Program-made: the position numbers and the translations under genes
The notes under the pieces: model-generated
What the model saw: only the letters and a program-made list of their open reading frames with translations
Told to the model about the DNA's origin: nothing
Database searches by the model: none
Shown here: piece by piece, positions 10,901 through 22,744 of the stretch
Numbering within the stretch: the stretch's first letter is position 1
Layout of the letters: each line of letters begins with the position of its first letter
DNA from: Lingula anatina
Lineage: Eukaryota > Brachiopoda > Lingulata > Lingulida > Lingulidae
Direction: 5' to 3'
Length of the DNA: 64,000 bases
NCBI RefSeq assembly: GCF_001039355.2
Contig: NW_019775388.1
Location: forward strand, 9,609 to 73,608

Positions 10901-13900
10901 CCATTAAGTAAGGCCCTGGCATTGTCCATTATACTTACGGAGTTATGTTACCAGGGCAACCCTACCCTGAGGAAAAGCATTGAATAAACCCACAATCTGA
11001 TTAACCATTAATACACCATCTGTCGTGGTGTTTTCAGAGGACCTATAGATGGCCTCTGATTGGTTGGCTATATTTAGCTGAGTGAGGGGAACGTGTCAGG
11101 TGCAGCAGGCACACGCCACTCTGATAAACTGTGATTTATACCTGGAAGGACTAATCACTGGGTCCCAATGACAACAGCAGTTGTGAATACCACAGCTGAC
11201 GCCTGTGTGTATCTTTGAATGATTTCAATAATTACACAGCTTGCACTTGCAAGGTGTTTTGCTTGGCCTGCATGCTCAGGGTTAGGCCCCCTAGGTAGAA
11301 CTTGGAGACATATTCTTAGCAACTTCACTGACATTCACTTAACATTACCTAACCTAGGTCATGGACTTTATTAATCTGAATGATACTTATGGTTCATAGC
11401 TTTTGATCATTGTGGATTAAATATAATCCCTGACCTACCATTTTAAAGCACTGAAGCTGAAACCTATCTTGACAAATTCAACTTTTGACTCTGCACACTG
11501 TCATCAATATTTCATGAAATCAGAGAGCACACAGTACATTTGATCACACCTCAAATCTGAGACCTTGTCTTTTTGATCAAGCTCCATTAGTCTCTCCACG
11601 ACCCTTACTGCCCTTCACAGCAATCTCCAAATGAGATTTTCACAGTATAGGGGTCTGAGCAGATTTAGAAGCAATTCAAACAAGAATAATGATGATTGGG
11701 AAAAAGTGCAGTTTGCTGAGTTCTAGTATAACATTCAATCTGTTCCTCGATGGGGAACCATATTTTCAGACATAAAGAACACTGTCAAGTTTAAATATTG
11801 AATCATAGTTGAGCCAGGTTTCATTACAATAAGATATCTTTGGTTTCTGTCAGAAGTTAATAATATCTTTCCTGTGCTGTACCCTTAGGAATCCAGTTTG
11901 CACAATAAAAACAAAAATTATGCTTATTTCAAAGTATTGAAACTGATGCCCATATCTATAGATTCTGAAAGCATTTTTGCAAGATTTCTGCTATTACTTA
12001 TAGCAGTGATCATTCTGACATCCTCTTCGATGATGTATTTTTATGGTGCTTTTGTTACCAGTTTCAATGTGTCATTCATGTCCATGTTATCTGTACCAAA
12101 TTTTGGAAGATAAAGTTTAAATTCGAATGAAATTTTATGCATCTGGATTTTATCCATAATTCATGACATATTTTTTTTTTCAAGATTTGTAGTTCAGGAA
12201 TTCCTGGAGAAAAAAAATTGTAGTTGTTACAAGTTTGTAGACATTGACCCACCCCAATTCCGATTGCTATTTTGGGTCCTTATTTTAGTGAACCATGGGT
12301 TCCATTGTATATTTTGGGGTCTTTAATCCCTCTGTCTTTGGTTCACCTCTGAATTATTTTATTAGCACTTCGCTTAAAGAAGAGATTAAGTCTCAGATCT
12401 AATAGCCCTTTTATTATAACTATGCCTTTGGGGCAAACCTTATCCATTTTCTTTTGAAGTATTTTAGAATTGGATGCAATTGTGTGGTATTCTTTATGGC
12501 ACGTGCAGGGTCTATCACACCTGAATGACCCTGTATAGACATTGCATAGATAGGCTGGCAAAACAACTCCTCTTTGATGTGGAGGAGAAAGGAGGGTGGA
12601 ATTAGAAGTGAGCGCCCCACCAGTTAAGCTCGTGCTCTGAATTATTGTCATCTGTGGAGGTTGTTTGTCTGCCTCCAATTTCCATGTCAATGTCGACTGT
12701 TTGATTGTCTGTGCCTTCTTTACAAGTGCACTCTTGATATTTCATCAGCTACATGAAAATTTATTAGAAAACAATATTGTATTGGGCTTGTGGTTTATAA
12801 TCCCCATTCAAAAAATGTTGCATATATTTGTAGCTGCTTTACATTTTGAAGAAATTTAATAGTAAAAACAAATCACTTAGCCATACTTCTTATTTAAGTG
12901 TGATTAGATTAATCTTGATTTCAACAGGATATTCTTTACAGAACCCACAAGAAAGATTGGTTTGTTTAAAAGTGTTTTTCAATGACGTGGATTCTTTTCC
13001 ATGTATGTTACTGAGTGCACAGTGAAGATTATTTGCTCAAAGTATTAAAAACAGCAGTCCTTTGCAAGGACATGCCCGCATATTGTTTTACCCCAGTTCA
13101 CCCGGTAATATGTGCTGAAGTTAAAGCAAGCAGATATTGACGAGTTGATTTACTCGTTTTTGAAATAAACCAATATTGACCGAAGCAGCGGGACATTGTC
13201 TCTCCTTGTAAACATAACAGAGGCTCTAGATAGCAGTCACTTACAAGAGAGAAATGCCTTCACCTGAAAATCCAAGTACTAGCTCTTTCACCTCACCTCA
13301 CCCCACGTTTCCTTGGTATTCTGAGCTTAGGCTAACTTGAAAATAGAATTCACAGGAATTACAGTCTAAGAAAAGTAGCGTATTCATTAGGTCATAAGAG
13401 TAAGATTTCTCAGCAATTCTCAGGAATCCAACATGTTGTTGCTCAAGCCCTCTGTATTATTGGGATATTTTATCAACTGACCTTAAACTTAAAGCTAAAT
13501 AGATCCCATCAACGTAGTCCTTAGCTTACTGCTTTTTATACCTCACTCAACCCACTCAACCTGATTTACCTGAAAACCTAGTGTGTTTTAAGAGATTTAA
13601 TAACTGATGGTCAGAATATCATTACTTACTGTTGAATACCTTTTGGCACAGTATTTAGTAGCAGTGAATTTACATCTGGGCTATAATACTAAGTACATTC
13701 AGCAACAGTCACTTGTATTATGCCGAAGACATTCTCAGAAATATTTCATGCCAGTTTGCATGCAGGATAATTTATTGTACATACCAACCTACTTTATTGT
13801 ATTTGATAGACCATTGATCTCGAGAGAGAAAGTACTCAGAAAACTTGATCAGGCTTGTGTTTACTCAGAGACTGATAATTCCAGGAACTGTTCTGAGGCA

Positions 13901-15051
13901 AGGAAGTAAAGAGAGGAAACTTGAAGCTGACAGCAGTTTACTGACTTGAACACTAAATTCTGTCTGCACCAGAAATCTCTGCAGCTATCCAGTCTTCTGG
14001 GAGTTCTAGGCCTATGTACAAGGTACTACCTGTTACCATGGAATGACATTCTTCTTATCATGCATTCTTAGAAATAATTTGCTTTCAAAGAAACAAATGG
14101 CTGCCAGCAAAAAAGGAAATATTACATATTGTTTTCTCTGTTTTGAAAATAACAAATACCGTTAATAAATCCTGTGCTATGATGAAATAAATTTTTCAAC
14201 AACAAAATCTTTTATCTGTCATCTTGCCAAGAATTTTCTGTCAATGTTGTTTTGATTGGGGCTAGGGGTGAGGTAAAGGGGGAGAGGGGACAATATAAAA
14301 TTCAAGCTGAGAGGGACTTTATGGGAACTAATCACGGATCCACTTCTGATGATCAATGACAATTGGGATATCCATCAAAATCAATATTTCATACACTTGG
14401 CTGATTCACTGCAGGATTCACCTCTGTGTAAAGTGAATTGCCAAGTCGTTGGGTGCATTATTAGTCTCTTCCTGGATACCAAATTACCAAATATAATTAG
14501 TGGGAACTTAATAGCCATAAAAATCAGAATCTCCTTAACCTGACCCTCCCCCTTCAGTTAAATCTGTCTGTCACAGTTGACATCAAGTGATCATCATTGA
14601 TGAAATACGCTGTCATGATGTGTTGTTTCTTACAGAGGTGATGAAGGTGTGAGGGAAAGGTCACATACAAATCTAAATTTCAATTTTATGGATGAACTGT
14701 GCTATTAATGCATGACATCTGAAAGTCATCACCTTTGAACAATGACTACCGCATAAGTAGCTTGTTGAGTAACACTGACTTCACTTGAAGATGTTCACTT
14801 TGTAGACAAGACATATCAGCTGTCGGTTCACAATGCACAAAAACAGGAAAGTGTGTGTCTTGATTGAGACGGATCCTGATACTGAACAGAACATATTTAA
14901 TATATGGCCTAGAAACTGCAGATCCAAGACAAATATTTTGAATATGGCCTGGAAAAGGTGTTTGCCAACTGGCATTCTGTTTGGTCTAATTAGCTGTTTC
15001 ACACTTCCTGCACAAATTTAACGGTGGTTATTCTGCACTCAAGCATGTGTC

Positions 15052-15109
<58 letters not shown>

Positions 15110-15950
15110 TTCACCATTGATGACCAACTAAAACTAAACTACAGATCTTGTGTATTTGTTATCAGTGAAGGAACATTTCATGCATCACATATATCTGCTA
15201 TTTATTTCAGGGTCCTGTACAGTGTTAATTATCTTCTGATTAGGCCCGAAGCTATAATATGGTATTCATGGTTTTGATCTATAGCAGATATTTCGAGGAA
15301 TGCACCAGAAACAGAAACCTTTATTGCTATTTGATCATTTATGCATTACACTATACATTTGGTTTATTTACTTCTAGGTTATCATCTGTCTTAAGTACTT
15401 TGGCTGACATTTTTATTTATGATCAATTTTTCTTCTGACCTTTGTAGAAGGGCTTGCTGCTTGCCATCCTTGACTCAGCTTATTCAACTTTGTTTACAGC
15501 TGGAATGAAAGTGTATTTTTGTACTGTTGTATTTAGTTTGGCAAATAGAAAGAGAAAATAACAAGGAGCAATTTGATTTTTATTAAAGCTCTTTAACAAA
15601 ACAAACAACACATGCACCATCCATTAAAGAAATCTGACTTTTACAGAACATTATTGAGGGTTTCTAATGTAGTGGTCAAATATAATTAAAGTCTCAATCC
15701 TTGGTCAACTGGGGCCTGAATAAAAAGGTAATTCAGTCAGACAGTAATAACAGACACCAAACGATGACCTATCTGGCATTGGCATTTGTATCAGTTTTAA
15801 TTGAAAATAGCTCTAAAGCAGCAGTGCTGTTATGGGGATGTCCCCATCGTTTCTCTTGGCATTGACAGGAAACAACACTTTCAACCAACAAACAATTACA
15901 GTATTGTTCGGATCCAATGTTTTGAAATGAATGCCTGACATCCTGGAAAA
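7952..15950. other. CpG-depleted stretch without supported genes
   Basis: A hand count of 9001-9480 finds 1 CpG. No ORF has recognisable domains. Single motif matches are present: a MEF2-like CTATATTTAG at 11068-11077 next to an inverted CCAAT box (ATTGG near 11059), and a CAG/CA-rich block near 10490-10525. The strong CpG depletion suggests a methylated transcribed body, but I could not find an exon. Confidence 0.55.
15055..15109. repeat. (TC)n(AC)n compound microsatellite
   Basis: About 18 TC units run directly into about 9 AC units. It creates a spurious Leu-Ser / His-Thr reading frame. Confidence 0.95.
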
Positions 15951-18425
15951 GGAGCTAGTTTACTGCAGGACACCCGTCACAATTTCATAGCGGCAGGGTG
16001 CGTTTATTACGTATTAAACAATAGGTCAAAACAATTAAATCATTAACTGTATAGGACCTGTGGGCATCACCCGCGTGCACTCCACCGGCGGCAGGTGTTG
16101 GTGAGACCCAGTAACAACTAGTGGAATGAACTTTTTACCTGAAGACCGATGAGTTGGGTTTCAGCTGACTAGACCGGTTTTGTGAATAATTTGGTGATAT
16201 GGCTACTACTGATCCAATTTAACTTTGAAATCCCTAATTAAAGTCGTGCTCACTATCTTCCCTTCCTTAATTCGGCAACTTAAAGCTTTTTGGCTTTGCC
16301 CTCCAACTTGGGAAGCTCTTTACCGCATTAGTTATGCGCCACAATCGAATTTGATAGTTAAACATGGGGTCAACACGGCGATGACCAAAATCACCAGAGC
16401 ATTTGAACTTGTCTTCATGCCAACCAAGGTGATTAGCAAGGAAATGCAGTCAATCTAATCAGATTGTGGTTGGCTCGCGATTAAGTAAAGAACAGACTCG
16501 AAGTGACGAACATCACGCAGTTTGCATTTTTCTTTTTCTTTTATACTTACGTAATTTTCTACATAATAGTACATAACGAAAATCTATTTCAAACGGGGAA
16601 ATCTAATGTGACGAAGATATAAGGTTTCTACTTTTCTATTTAGATAGAAGACAAGTTTAAGAGTACAGCAGTATTGTCTTGAAAACCAATATTTTTCTTT
16701 CTGGCGTTCAAGATATTGCAACCGCTCGGGGTGACCGTTTAAAATCTCGCGTGACATCTTGTTGCACAATTGCAGTAATCAAAATACATCTCTGACAAGA
16801 TTAGAACAAAGGCAAAATGTGAAGATCTTGAAAACGGCCAAACATAATTTGAAGGTATTCGGGTCGTATGTAAGAAACTGCACACGCAACTAGGGAATAT
16901 TACACAACGGTTTTTTTTTTTCAGAAGTAACGCCATTATTCATGTGTTTGTTAAATTATGATATTGAACACGATTAAAGAACACGTGTCTTTAAAATAAC
17001 AAACTAACTTTGTAAAGAAGAAGTTGTATTATAACTGAAAGGTTTCAGTGTTAACCAGTTAATCTTTGTCATGTTTTTAGCAGTTGTGTCATATATTGTA
17101 TGTTTTCTATACGTACAGACGAATTTCGTATAAACTTTATCATCGCGATGACATGATTCTTTTGCCAGGAGTTGCGGAAAGGGGGGTTAATCAAAGACTA
17201 AAGAGACTGACACATTTTACGAGCACTAATTGTCGAGGCTTGCTCTTCATGGACGATGCATGAATTGTCCTATTCGATGCAAAATCAAAACTGATAACCG
17301 GACCCTGTGAAAAGAAGCGTTAAATCGACGTATAAAGCAGCAGTGGGGTCTCTTCAACCGTAGGGATTGGGTTTAGAATGGATTTTTTGTCTACTAATGC
17401 AAAAAAGGACGTTTTCTCGACCGATTTTGGATTGTACAAAGGTAGTGATATTTTGGAAGTTAACCAGCACGGTTTAGAAATTAGCGTGCACCTGAATACG
17501 GCAATTAACGTTTTATTGATTTCTGGTTCCACGAAAACATACTGATCACCTTTGACACGAATCCCAGGCAAGTCAGCAGCAACTCAAAAGCTAAGTCAAA
17601 ATTGTGTCCGATTTGAAAAGTGAATTATTGTGTTGATAGGTTCAGAATTAGATCAATGAAAAATCCTAGACGTGTCTCCTCTCTGATATGCAAGAGGATC
17701 AAATTAGACGAGGAAGCGAGATACGTAGGCCTACTTATTTAGAAATTGTCCATTATGTTAAAGACTTGAGCAGAATATTGCAGGCCAGTGTCGGCGACAT
17801 TTTTTTACCATCTGTGTTCTGCAGTAGACGTCACTGTACTTAAATATAAGATGAATTGGCAAAGAGTAAGGTGGATTAAAAGCAAATGGTACTATTTACT
17901 GCTTTAAGTATTCGAAATTTTAACTCGTTTTGAAAATCTGCAATAGTGACCAGCTAGCTCATCCTGTAGGTGTTCCGAGGCACGGTTGAGGGGCGGTGGG
18001 CGGGCTAAGGCTCATCTATGAAAAATAATCTCGTCTGCTCTTCTTTTTACTGTATCGGTTCTTGACTGCATTATTCAAATGAACTAGGCAGGTGGGCCGC
18101 TTGCACGACCAACTGCTCGGTCATGCTGGGGTTAGCGACCGTTAAAGAAATTTTAGGTGATATGTAGTCCCGATCTTTCTAAAAGAAATCGGTCTATGGT
18201 ATGATACGAGTTTATAATGGTTCAGGTTCACCAACTTTTACACCGCATCTATTCTGTACAATGTAAAAGTGGACTAAGAGTTTCAGACGACAAAAAATGA
18301 AATAGTTTTGTTTTTATGGTTTTGATTATGCGAAATACACATTATTTTGTCAATGGTAAACGAAAACATATTTTGTGTATTCTGGAAAAGAGCGATTAAA
18401 AAACTTTCAGCAAGCTTTTTGGTTC

Positions 18426-18448
18426 CTGGTAACATTCCATCTTTGCCA
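18426..18448 (+). repeat. 23-bp exact direct repeat, copy 1
   Basis: The same 23 bases (CTGGTAACATTCCATC followed by TTTGCCA) recur at 20049-20071, 1.6 kb away. In this copy TTCCATCTTTG is also duplicated immediately downstream. The flanks of the two copies are otherwise unrelated. Confidence 0.9.
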
Positions 18449-19429
18449 TTCCATCTTTGTCCTGTCTCTGTCTGCATCTTGGTGAAAAATGACCAATCAA
18501 ACTCAACTCGCGCCCCTATGGTAGACTTGGTGTTCATTTTACACAAAATTGGGAGGGTATCCTGTGAATGAATGCCTGGCACACTCGATCTGACATAAGG
18601 ATGTGTTTTCAATAGCCTGGCACGCGCTAAGTTCATACATATGCTAAAATGTCCTCTGATATTAGCCATATTCACCGCTTCGAATTCAAGTGTCTGCCAT
18701 CTGTTCTACCCAGCAACGCAGACGGGGGATAAAGCGGGACCACCACACCGCAATCGTCGGGCATAATTACGCTGGTCCCTCAATTTTCTTAAAACCCCTA
18801 AGCATCGCCCTTTTCACAAGAAACGGCTCTTGATGAATTATTAGAGGAGCCCAAGGCGTCGAAGCAGTAAAATTTTGCAATTGAAGAGCTGTTTTCAAAA
18901 GTTTAATTGTACGGAAAAGTAATTTCGGTTTCTTCAAAAATATACGGGCGACTAATCATATTCAGATGCTCACAATGTGCTCGTGCCAGCTCGTATCACT
19001 TTTGAAAATAAAAACTTTGAGTCGTCTGCGTTTCAGTCCTTTGAACATAATTGGCGGCTAATGTCAACGAAATATGAAAAGAAGGACACTTGTGGCCCCG
19101 CACACGCCGGCTGTTCTATGTTTACTCGCATAGTTTTAATACTTCACATTTTAGAAATGTTGAAAAAAGAGGTGGTGCATGGGTTGACACTTCATTAAAG
19201 CCAGGAATGTGAAGTGCTATGGCGGGCGCGTGCACACATAATGCTATGTCAACTCATTGGGAAGTGGAACAACATTTCATGTGTATCGTGCCTGTTTATC
19301 TACGGGTCTTGATCATGTTTGCGGAGCAATCTTCGGCAAAAAATCTATCAAGAACGAGTGGTTAATTTCCTGAATATCCAGTGACATCAAAGGAGCAAAT
19401 GCAAATATTATGCCAAGACTTTGCTTCTC

Positions 19430-19560
19430 CTGCGCTCTGATTGGCTGGAAGTTGCTCCAGCTGCCGCGAGTCGCGTGTCGCATTGATTGACACCCGGTCC
19501 CAACACCTGCCGCTTACGTCACCCGCACGCTGGTTCTGGTCATTAGCTGTTACATCCAAT
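19430..19560. promoter_or_regulatory. Candidate enhancer or distal promoter block
   Basis: A locally GC- and CpG-rich block with an inverted CCAAT box (GATTGGCT near 19438), a CRE-like TTACGTCAC at 19514-19522, and CACCTG E-box cores. No TATA or open gene start follows on either strand, so an enhancer is as likely as a promoter. Confidence 0.3.
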
Positions 19561-20048
19561 CTTTAAGATGTTTGTTCTGTTTTTCAAGAGGTTCCTGGAC
19601 GGTCTACAATATTTGTTAATAGATTTACGACTCGAGCGTGGCACCTTCTTTTGCCGTGTACATCGCCGCTACCGATAGTTGGTTTGCTTACATTTATCGT
19701 TCCATTGTACTTTTCGTTAGAACATACAGTGCAGTTCTTCACCTTTATACTCCGCAAATTTATGATATATATTGTGATAAATTATCTTTGTTATATCCCC
19801 AAGGGCATACAAATAGCGGTATGTTACGATTGATAAATTGTCTTCTTAATCGAAAGATATCTGCCAAATGGCAGCTTTGGCTATCTGTAGCGGACAATGC
19901 TACGACTGAAGGGCAAGTAAACTAAACTTGCTCAACGTTGCTCGCTGACAAGATTTCAAACGGCAAACATTTGTTTAAAGAGAAGTGGGACCATGTGTTT
20001 AAGTTGACAAAATGATTCAATCCGCCCCCAGAGAGATCCACTCCATTT

Positions 20049-20071
20049 CTGGTAACATTCCATCTTTGCCA
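20049..20071 (+). repeat. 23-bp exact direct repeat, copy 2
   Basis: Identical to 18426-18448. It lies about 2.5 kb upstream of the SoxC start site in CpG-rich DNA. Confidence 0.9.
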
Positions 20072-20506
20072 AGCGCGCATTCGCATGTGTCGTCCGCACA
20101 TCTGTCGTGTCTTCTGCTCTTTTTCCACGTGCCATTGCCCGGCAACCAAAACCTCAGTCTGTTTTTTTTTTGCCTCTCTCTCTCTCTCTCTCTAAGAAGG
20201 CCCTGTGCATTGGTCTGTGTGTTTTATGTAGTATTAAAGACTTTGGTGGTTTTAAGGGGTTCCAATATTATTTAGAAATGAGAACGCGCATCTGTTTGGA
20301 GGGAAACAACGAAAGAAAATAACATTTCTCATAAGTGAATCAGCTTAATTGGCAGATTTCGCTGGATTTATAGCGATTCTTTAATGCCACATTATCGAGA
20401 AAGAAGCAAGGTCTCATGGGTATTAATTTTGCGGTACACTATTAACCTGCCAATCACATCTTCACGGCACGTGCGTCGGCGACACTTCTCCACAGCGCTT
20501 CTTATT

Positions 20507-20514
20507 ATGCAAAT
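20507..20514 (+). promoter_or_regulatory. Octamer (POU-type) site
   Basis: A perfect ATGCAAAT in the context TTATGCAAATC, within the CpG-rich domain 2.1 kb upstream of SoxC. POU factors commonly act with Sox proteins, but a single 8-mer can occur by chance. Confidence 0.25.
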
Positions 20515-22465
20515 CAGGGTCGTGTGCCGTACGTTTTTCTCCAGAAGAATATGAGTTTATCGATCGGTGATTTTTGCAGTGTGTTCGTCGTGTTTCTTCC
20601 ATCGCGGGAAGCGTCTAAGACCGAGAGTAGCGTGGGAAAAACGGGGTAGTGCGTTCCACGAGGCGAAGCGTTATCTCTATGTGCACAGAAAAAATAAATT
20701 GTCTGTAATGATGAATACGAGAGAGACGCCTGCTTCAAGATTGCAGACAAAATTATGCTTTAGCAACCCGCTCCAGGGCTGAGCGGACGTGTCACCCCTA
20801 TCTTGAGATCAAGTTTCACAGCACTTCAACTGAAAACTCCAAATACGTACACGCTTTATTTTAAATCATTTTCAACACTTGATACGATGCTGCTGGTAGC
20901 GCATGCAACGCTGTTGCAAGCTGGCGATCAACTTTCAGTCGATCTCTTCGTCATGTCGTTGCCATAAGCTCCCAGTTTGTCATGATTAATTAGAAGCAGC
21001 TGAGGCCAGTTGATTCACCTACTTGTGCCCTCTACATATCCAGTAACGAACATTTTTAATTACTGAGACAAACCTAAGTTGATTGGGAAATCTGTGTGAA
21101 AAGCGAAATTACTTAATCCCTCTGTTTACTCATCCTACCTAATCGTTATTAGGCACAAATGTGACCAATTTTGAATCAATTAATAGATAAATCACACGCA
21201 AATGACCGGTCTATTGTCAGTCTGGACGGCTTGGCAGGGGACAAGGGGGCGAACACCTTGACGCAGTGGGTGACACCTTAATTTGTTGCGTGCTCTGCTG
21301 CCAAGTTGTTAGTTGAATTACAGCGTTCGACACTGAGACCTTTCTTGGTAAGGCAGCTGAGCCGAGGCTTGAGATTCCAAATAACTTCGACTCACAAGGA
21401 AAAGTTTAGGGAACACGTGTTCAACATATTAAATTCGATACTTTTTTTGAAAATGAAGTATTGCCCATCGCACCTACTGCATTTTTGGGTGTTAAGTGCG
21501 ACGCAGCGAACATGTCACGCACAAGTGTAAGGGCCCCTGTTGCGAAGGCTCGAGGAAGCCCAATTTAAGCGGCTTACCATTTCCTCTGGCTTCGATTTGG
21601 AAGGGAAAATTGTGTAGATGGCAAATTCTTTAATTAGAAGCGGGAATCACACTTCACTGACTTGGCATGTACGGACACAGTATTAAACTGTCAGCGTTTT
21701 TACTAAGGGAAGCTTGTACATTATTTTGCCTGAAATTAATAAATTCAGGTATGTGGTTGCCACTGTTTTACTATTGTATTTTAACAACTTTTAATGTTCA
21801 GTAGAACGTAGCGAATGATACGCCTGGGGGGACGGGCTTGCTTTACCCACCCAAAAAGGTCATGGGAACCCATCGCTTTGTCGGAGCCTAGTACTGAGAG
21901 CCCCCCTTTGATTTTCCCACACCGCAATGTTACTGTAATCTTCCCATGAACAAGAGGGAGACAGGTAGGGATGCTTACGGAGAGCATCGGGCGGTTAGAT
22001 CAACTTCGCTCTAGGTATACATAAAAAATGCCATTTGAATGACAAAAATTAATATGTTGATTTTATTTTGACAAAGGAATTTACGGCGACAGTGAGAAAA
22101 CAATCGTGTTTTCACTTTTTACCTGAGTGTTGATTAGCCGACACCTTAATTACACAGTCTTCTTGTTTACTCTGACCGGTCGTGACATCAATGTTTTTGC
22201 GTAAGTCAAAGTGGGCTCTCGAGGTGATGGCGTTCAGTGTTCAGGGCAAACGGCACATTTATGTTTTCGTCGAAATTACTACCCACCACGGTCGATAAAG
22301 CTACTAATGTTTTACGTATATTTCACTGGAAAACGGCGCAATGAAAAATAGAGGTTTACCTATATTACATCTACCACTCATCAGCGGTCTCAATCATTCA
22401 CTTGCTTACTCACTATTTTTAGTGTAAAGCCATGCCCTCATATTCATGTGAACTGTTTACATTCG

Positions 22466-22601
22466 CTCAGCCAATTAATGCGTCCGTAGGCGGGGTTTCC
22501 GTAACTGATTCACTCCTATTGGTCAATTGCCTACGCCATGTGCATTCTGTGATTAGATCTCGCGTGGCTAAATAGGGTGCGAGTGATCGTGTTAGTCAGT
22601 T
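22466..22601 (+). promoter_or_regulatory. SoxC core promoter
   Basis: A coherent promoter layout is readable: CCAAT at 22471-22475, a GC box (GGCGGGG) near 22489-22495, an inverted CCAAT (ATTGG) at 22518-22522, and a TATA-like TAAATAG at 22569-22575. An initiator TCAGTT at 22596-22601 has its A at 22598. The TATA-like element starts 29 bp before the initiator A, the canonical spacing. This places the transcript start at about 22598 and gives a 147-nt unspliced 5' leader. Confidence 0.65.
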
Positions 22602-22701
22602 CAAGCTGTAGTCTTCCAAAGCAGTGCTACGTGAAAATCACTACGAAAAGACTTGCTAAATTTACCGTTTTTACCACAAGTTGGACATCTTTTAGTTTTC
22701 T

Positions 22702-22725
22702 ATGTTAAGGCTGGAGCTATTCTGA
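22702..22725 (+). promoter_or_regulatory. Upstream ORF 1 in the SoxC leader
   Basis: An ATG followed by six sense codons and a TGA stop (7 residues), ending 19 nt before the SoxC ATG. Its -3 base is a pyrimidine, so its initiation context is weak. It may reduce initiation at the main start codon. Confidence 0.6.
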
Positions 22726-22734
22726 AGCCCATCG

Positions 22735-22740
22735 ATGTGA
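22735..22740 (+). promoter_or_regulatory. Start-stop minimal uORF (ATG TGA) before SoxC
   Basis: An ATG followed directly by TGA, only 4 nt before the main SoxC ATG at 22745. Start-stop elements are known elsewhere to stall ribosomes and restrict downstream initiation. Here it would sit almost at the main initiation site. Confidence 0.55.
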
Positions 22741-22744
22741 AATC

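Larger units (their letters stand above)
15960..22465. other. CpG-rich SoxC upstream domain, candidate cis-regulatory DNA
   Basis: CpG jumps at the left border: 3 CpG in 15481-15960 against 17 in 15961-16440. A count over 17101-17580 gives 24. There is no supported gene. Features that could be regulatory are a 23-bp exact repeat (18426-18448 and 20049-20071), a CCAAT/CRE-like/E-box block at 19430-19560, an octamer ATGCAAAT at 20507-20514, several TAATTA homeodomain-type cores, and a 12-bp repeat GACACCTTAATT at 21272-21283 and 22140-22151. Their function is inferred from position next to a developmental transcription-factor gene. Confidence 0.55.

Noticed and set aside
12343-12690. 115-codon minus-strand ORF
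   Set aside because: No recognisable motif; overlapping ORFs in other frames suggest chance.
18283-18675. 130-codon minus-strand ORF in the CpG-rich domain
   Set aside because: No recognisable domain and low-complexity ends. It also runs through the 23-bp repeat. Probably chance.
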